Assembly: GCA_008477525.1 (NCBI GenBank)
Contig: SPDT01000004.1
Span: 3,844,001 to 3,908,000 of the forward strand
DNA length: 64,000 nucleotides
Direction of reading: 5' to 3'
DNA from: Hypomyces perniciosus
Taxonomy: Eukaryota; Ascomycota; Sordariomycetes; Hypocreales; Hypocreaceae
Made by a program: the position numbers and the translations under genes. Positions 58,969 through 64,000 of this stretch are shown here, piece after piece (position 1 is the first letter of the stretch; every line of letters begins with the position of its first letter). The notes beneath the pieces were generated by a model. That model saw nothing but the letters and a program-made list of their open reading frames with translations, made no database searches and had not been told where the DNA came from.

Positions 58969-61900
58969 GTATACTGCGCTCGCTAAAAAGCCTAATAAAA
59001 AAGGGAAATATACGTTTACGCTTAAATAGGCTATAGAGATTTACACGCGCCTATAAAAAGATAAATAGTAGGTTACTTGTAAAAAGCTTAATAAAAAGGG
59101 TATTAACTTTACTGCTTTAATATAAAGAGGAATAGCCTTAATTATTATAGTAACTTTAATCTCTTTAATTTGAATTAATAAAGAAAATATAAGCTTTAAA
59201 GTATATTTAATAAATATATCAATATAGATTAATATATAAAATATACTTTACTGCCTTTTTTAAAGCACCCTTTTTAATATATATAATACTATTTATTTTA
59301 TAAATAATAAGAATTACTTTATTCCTAGCTCTTTTATCTTAAATATAGAAATAAACTATATTAAAGCAGGAAAAACTAGCTACTTTATAATTAAAAGAGG
59401 ATATTATCTATTAAAAGATACTCTTTATAATCTATATTAAAAAATAGCGCACTTTATTAAATTTATAAATATAGCTATAGTTAAAAGATTCTATATTAAT
59501 ATTAAATTTTTATTAAATCTTTAGAAAGTAGGGATTTAGCTAATAGGGTATAATAATATACTTTACACTAATATAGCTAATTTAAATACTATTATAAAAA
59601 AAATTAAATATAAATATAATGTTTTATTTCTTTAATATAAACCCCTATTACTTTATATTACCTTTATCTTTAAATATACTATACTAAATAGCTTAATAGC
59701 TTTTTTTATACTTTTTAATGCAGATTATAGGATTTATATAGCATTAAAAAGTAAAAGAAAACTAATATATAATCCCATAATACTATAATATAACTTAAAA
59801 CAGCTTTAATATTTATATTTAAGATATTTAAGCTTAAAGGCGCTTAAAGCGCTTATAAAAAATGCAAGGAATATATATATTAAGGGAACTATATATATAG
59901 GTTATAAGACTTATACTTTATATATGCAAAATAGGTTATTTCTCGCAGACTATTTAATAAATAAACGCTAAAACTATTCTTTAAAGTATATTAAAATCTT
60001 TAAAGCTATTTACAGGGCTATAATAAAAATAATTAACTTTTAATGCTTAAAGAAAAATATATTATATAATTATATATATACTCTTTATTAAATCAAAAAT
60101 AAAAAACTATTTTTAATACTTGTTTTAACTTTATAAATATAATAAAAATACAATATAATATCTTTATATACTTTTTTAGGCAGGATAACAAGAAAGCTAT
60201 AATTGCAGTTAAAAGTTTATTATACTTTTAGATCGAGGCTAATATAAACGGTATTATTTTAAACCTTACCCTTTCTTATATATATAAGCTAAATAGCGCT
60301 TTAAAATAGGCAGGTTAAAAAGTAATAATTAAGTTAATTAAAATACTAAAAGCTGCACGACTTTTAACCGATATATAGCTTAAAAGCATAAAAGCTATAG
60401 TACATATTATTAATATAAATCTTATATATAGCTTTAATATAATATTACTGATTAATAAATTAAAGTAATAGTTCTGCGACTTTGCGCCTCTTTTAATAAA
60501 AAAGCCTTTTGTAGACCTATAGCCAGATTAAAGCAGTCTCTATATATATAGCTGCCACGCTTATATACTTAATAGAGACTATAAAGCTAGTTAAAGAAAG
60601 AGAGAATTTAAAATTAAGCCTAAAAGGCTAATTAAATATCTTATTAGCTATACTATAAACAATATATATTATATTTAATTACCCTGCCTAGTAAAAGTAA
60701 TTATTATAAAGAATATATAGTTTAATAAAACTAGCTTCTTTAATAATAATAAAAAAATTATAAATAAATTATTTATAGCCAAGTTAAATAAATTATTTAA
60801 TAAAGTTAAAGAAAATAAATTAAAATTTAAACTCTTTTTAATATATATTCCTGCAGTAAAGAATACCTTTATAAATAATATAAAAAGAAATATACCTTTA
60901 AAGGTAACAGAAATATAACGCATTAAAGATAGCTTAATAAACGCTTTAAATAAACTATTAGTATACCTAAAAAAACCTTTTAGTCTTTAAACATTAAAGG
61001 CTACCTTAAAATAGTTAATCTTAATAGATAATACTAGTGCGCTAATAAGAACCTTAAGTAATACTTTTATAAGCAACCTACCCCTTTTTGCGGAAAAGGA
61101 TATAATAAAAGAATAGCTTTATATATTAAAAGTATATAACCTAATAAAAAAGGATAATCTGCTAAGGCTAAAAGTAAACTAGTATATAAAAGATTTACCT
61201 ACTTTTATAAATAATAAAAACAGACTTTTAAGGAAATACTAGCTAATAATCCTTTAAGCAGTAAAGCAGTAGCTGATACTTATAAAAGCTTAAAACTTTA
61301 AAAAAAGCAACCTGTAAAAAAAGCTAATAAATATCTCTTAATATATTAAACTTAAATATACACTTTAAGCACTACTTTTAAAGATAATACACCTAAGATA
61401 TACTTAATAATTACTAGGCTTTTTAATTTAATACTATATTAACTGCTATTTAATTAATAAAAGCTAATAAGTAATAAATTCAAAAGCGCAGAAATAGTAT
61501 TTACTGTTTTTAATACAGTAATAGACTATAAATCTTCCTTTTAGAAAAGTATAGCTTTTAATAAACTAACTATTTACTAAAAGGATTTAATAAAACTGCT
61601 AAAAGATTAAAAAAAGCTTATAAAATACTTATTTAAAGATAAATTTAAGTAAATTGCGTATAATAAAATTAATTCTCTGCATATAAAAAAAACCTAGTAA
61701 AAAATACTATATTTAAAGGCAATAATAAAGCTACTACTAGTATATTAAATTTTTACTTATAAATTTAACTAAAATAAAAATCTTAAATACTATAAAGCTT
61801 ATTTTATAGTCTATAAAGACTTATAAAAGCGCTTTATTAAGAAAGGATATATATAGCTATATTAATAGTATATTTCTTTTATATATTTATTACTTTTACA

Positions 61901-64000
61901 GTAAAATTTAACTTTAAATTAAAGCAGTATAATATTGAAAACACTTTTCTTAATGCCTTTAAAGATAAAAACTTAAAACTAGTTATATATAAACTCTTTA
62001 AAGGTTTTAAGTAGCCGAATATCTACTTAAAGCTTATAAAAGCCTTATATAGCTTAAAAGATTTATTAAAGTTATAATTTAATAAACTATCTTTAACTTT
62101 AAAGTAATAAAGGTTAATCTTAAGCTTTAAAAAGCCTTATCTTTTTTATAATAAAGCTTAAAAGATTTTTATTATATTCTATATAAATAATATCTTAATT
62201 ATATATTATTACAATAATAAAGCTCTTTATACTAAACTATTAAATGCTTTAAAAGTAAAATATAAACTTTATATTAAAAAAGATATATAGTAATTTTTAA
62301 AAATTAATATTACCTGTAATTATATAAAGTATAAAATATACTTTTCCTATAAAACCTATTTTAAGAAAATTATAAAATAATTTAGGTTTAATAAAGGAAT
62401 ATAGCTTTTTATAATTTTAATATTTATTATAAAGCTTTAGAAAAATATATTATAAACTTTAAAAGTAACTATTAAAATATATTAAAAGAAAGTAAGATTA
62501 ATGCTTTATACAGCTATTATAATAAAGCCTAATATAGCTTATAGCGCTTTAGCTTTATTACAGTTTCTAACTAACCCCAGCAAAAAGCACTTTAAAGCAA
62601 TTAACCAGCTAATCCGCTATTTATATATATAATGTTTTTTAGCTTTTGAGTATAAAGGGAAAAGAGAAATATACGTCTTAACCGCTTTAAGCAATACTTC
62701 CTTTACTAATAATATAAATACTTAAAAATAGTTTTAAAAGTATTTTATTACACTTTTCTTAGGCTTTATCCTATAGAATATAATACACTAAAATACTGTC
62801 AGTATATTTATAATTAAAGCTAAACTGCTTGCCTTTACTTGAATAATAAAAAAGGCTATAGGTTTATATTGCCCTTTCTAGGAAATAAAATTCAAGCCTA
62901 GCGCTAATTAAAATATTAATTATAATAATTAACTAACTATATACCTTATAATTAAAAAAAGCATGCAAATTAACACTTGCCTATATTATATATAAAATAT
63001 ATAACTTTAGCAGAAATACTAGAAAAAATTATTTATAGTTTTTATTTTTCCACTAACTTTATACCTATTAATAGGCTTATTAAAGCCCTTTTATAGTAGC
63101 ACTTTAAGCAATTTAAAGCACTATAAAACTTAGTAGATATACAGTTACTGGAATAGAATATATAAAAATACAGGAAACTAGTTAATTCTAGCCTATAGGC
63201 TATATACTATAGGGGGCATATCCTATTATCGCAATAACTATTCTCTAAAAGCTTTCCAGCCTTTACGCGCCTATACGCAAAGGGCATCGTTATCGTTACT
63301 GCCTAAAGCAGCAGCTTCTTTAAAGTATATGAAATTCTCCTCCTTTAATAAGTTAAATTAAAAGTATAATGCCTTTTTATACTGAAATACTATTTAATTA
63401 TATAAGCTTATAAATATATAAAAAAATGATAGTATATTTACCTAGTTATTGTCTTTATTTACAGCTTAAAAAAGCTAATATATAATTAGTATAAGCACTA
63501 AATAACTATAAAGTAGATAATTAAATAAAATAATGCAAGTAAATTAAAAGGAGTTTACTAAAGGGTATATTAGTAATTACTACTAAAGTAAATAATATAC
63601 TGCTAAAAGCAGGCAATAGAAATATACTAAAAGAAGTCTCCTTTACTGGCAATTACCGACTTTAGATAACCTTTATAAAGAGGGGATAACGGTATAGTAG
63701 TAGGGGTAGTGGCAGTAGTAGAGGCAGAAGCAGCAGTAGGAGCAGCTGTAGGGGCAGCTACTAGAGCAGCAGCAGCAGTAATAGGGGCAAGGCCAGGGCA
63801 AAAGTATAAAAAGCAGGCTAAAGAGCAGCTATTACTGCCTAAAAGGCAGCGGGAAAGTCGATAAAGGGGTTATACTTTAAGCTTAATAAAAAGGAAGCTG
63901 GATTAGCTAGTATAAAAGCAGTCATAAGTATAGCCGCTTAGCCAGCTAAGCAACTAATACTGCGATAAGTTACTTTTAAGGGGCAACTATAATTATATTT

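Larger units (their letters stand above)
57481..64000 (+). mobile_element. Copia2: second copy of the Copia1 family, RIP-degraded, incomplete at window end
   Basis: Colinear with Copia1 from gag to the Ala-rich tail. Readable marks: GAG-pre-integrase relic near 59,840-59,930 (LKALKALIKNARNIYIKGT) and the RT motif near 62,161-62,215 (KIFIIFYINNILIIYY, Y-V-D-D changed to N-N). An Ala-rich tail at 63,690-63,865 differs in length and sequence from that of Copia1. It is interrupted in gag by the 404-bp insertion at 58565. More mutated than Copia1 in most places. The open frame at 60675-60923 (minus) is a by-product of AT bias. Confidence 0.85.

Noticed and set aside
10436..64000. The AT-rich block as a centromere
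   Set aside because: Fungal centromeres can look like this, but sequence alone cannot show it; every readable part is RIP-mutated transposon, which is a sufficient explanation.
10541..64000. CRISPR arrays, bacterial operons or viral integrations in the AT-rich block
   Set aside because: No regularly spaced repeats, no ribosome-binding sites or bacterial genes; all decodable proteins belong to Ty3/Gypsy or Ty1/Copia retrotransposons.

Overview
The window looks like the edge of an ordinary gene compartment of a filamentous ascomycete (Pezizomycotina) joined to a large, AT-rich, repeat-dead compartment. The evidence is short introns with fungal splice and branch signals, fungus-specific protein families (fungal rhodopsin/SAT4-like, BIM1-like copper protein, NLR fragment, Tad-type LINE), and repeats carrying almost exclusively C-to-T/G-to-A transitions, as expected from repeat-induced point mutation (RIP). 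The genus cannot be fixed from sequence alone.

Positions 1-10,435 have balanced base composition and hold few genes. There is a small secreted cysteine-rich protein (560-1039, minus); a broken N-terminal NLR piece (about 2580-2866, minus); a 3'-truncated Tad-like LINE with a frameshifted gag and the first part of its endonuclease (about 4538-6309, minus); an apparently intact multi-exon fungal rhodopsin-domain membrane protein (7502-8648, plus); and a truncated BIM1-like secreted copper protein (about 9939-10235, minus).

At 10,436 the composition changes abruptly, exactly at the first base of an LTR. From there to 64,000 the sequence is a nest of RIP-degraded LTR retrotransposons with no intact host gene recognised. 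Matched LTR pairs and target-site duplications (TSDs) were read directly for Gypsy1 (29255-36958, minus, TSD ttcag/tttag), Copia1 (37327-44463, plus, TSD agttt) and Copia-D (49437-56519, minus, TSD tttta). Copia-D contains a solo LTR of its own family (50571-51150, TSD ctagt). Further pieces are Gypsy0 (10436-14189, plus, 5' half), Gypsy2 (14190 to about 18970, minus), Gypsy4 (about 19400-29250 and possibly beyond, minus), Gypsy3 fragments in opposite orientations (47674-49436 and 56520-57214) and Copia2 (57215 to past the window end, plus).

Two kinds of small element stand out because they keep normal base composition: a 418-bp TRIM-like element with 76-bp LTRs (48760-49177), and a 404-406-bp element present three times (18973, 45439, 58565), whose youngest copy interrupts Copia2 with a 4-bp target duplication. 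All Copia-type elements and the TRIM share a primer-binding site matching the anticodon arm of initiator tRNA-Met. An antisense coding-like ORF lies in the 3' part of Gypsy1.

The genes at the left do not form a recognisable pathway or cluster. The secreted cysteine-rich protein, the copper protein and the NLR remnant are the kinds of genes often found beside transposon-rich compartments.
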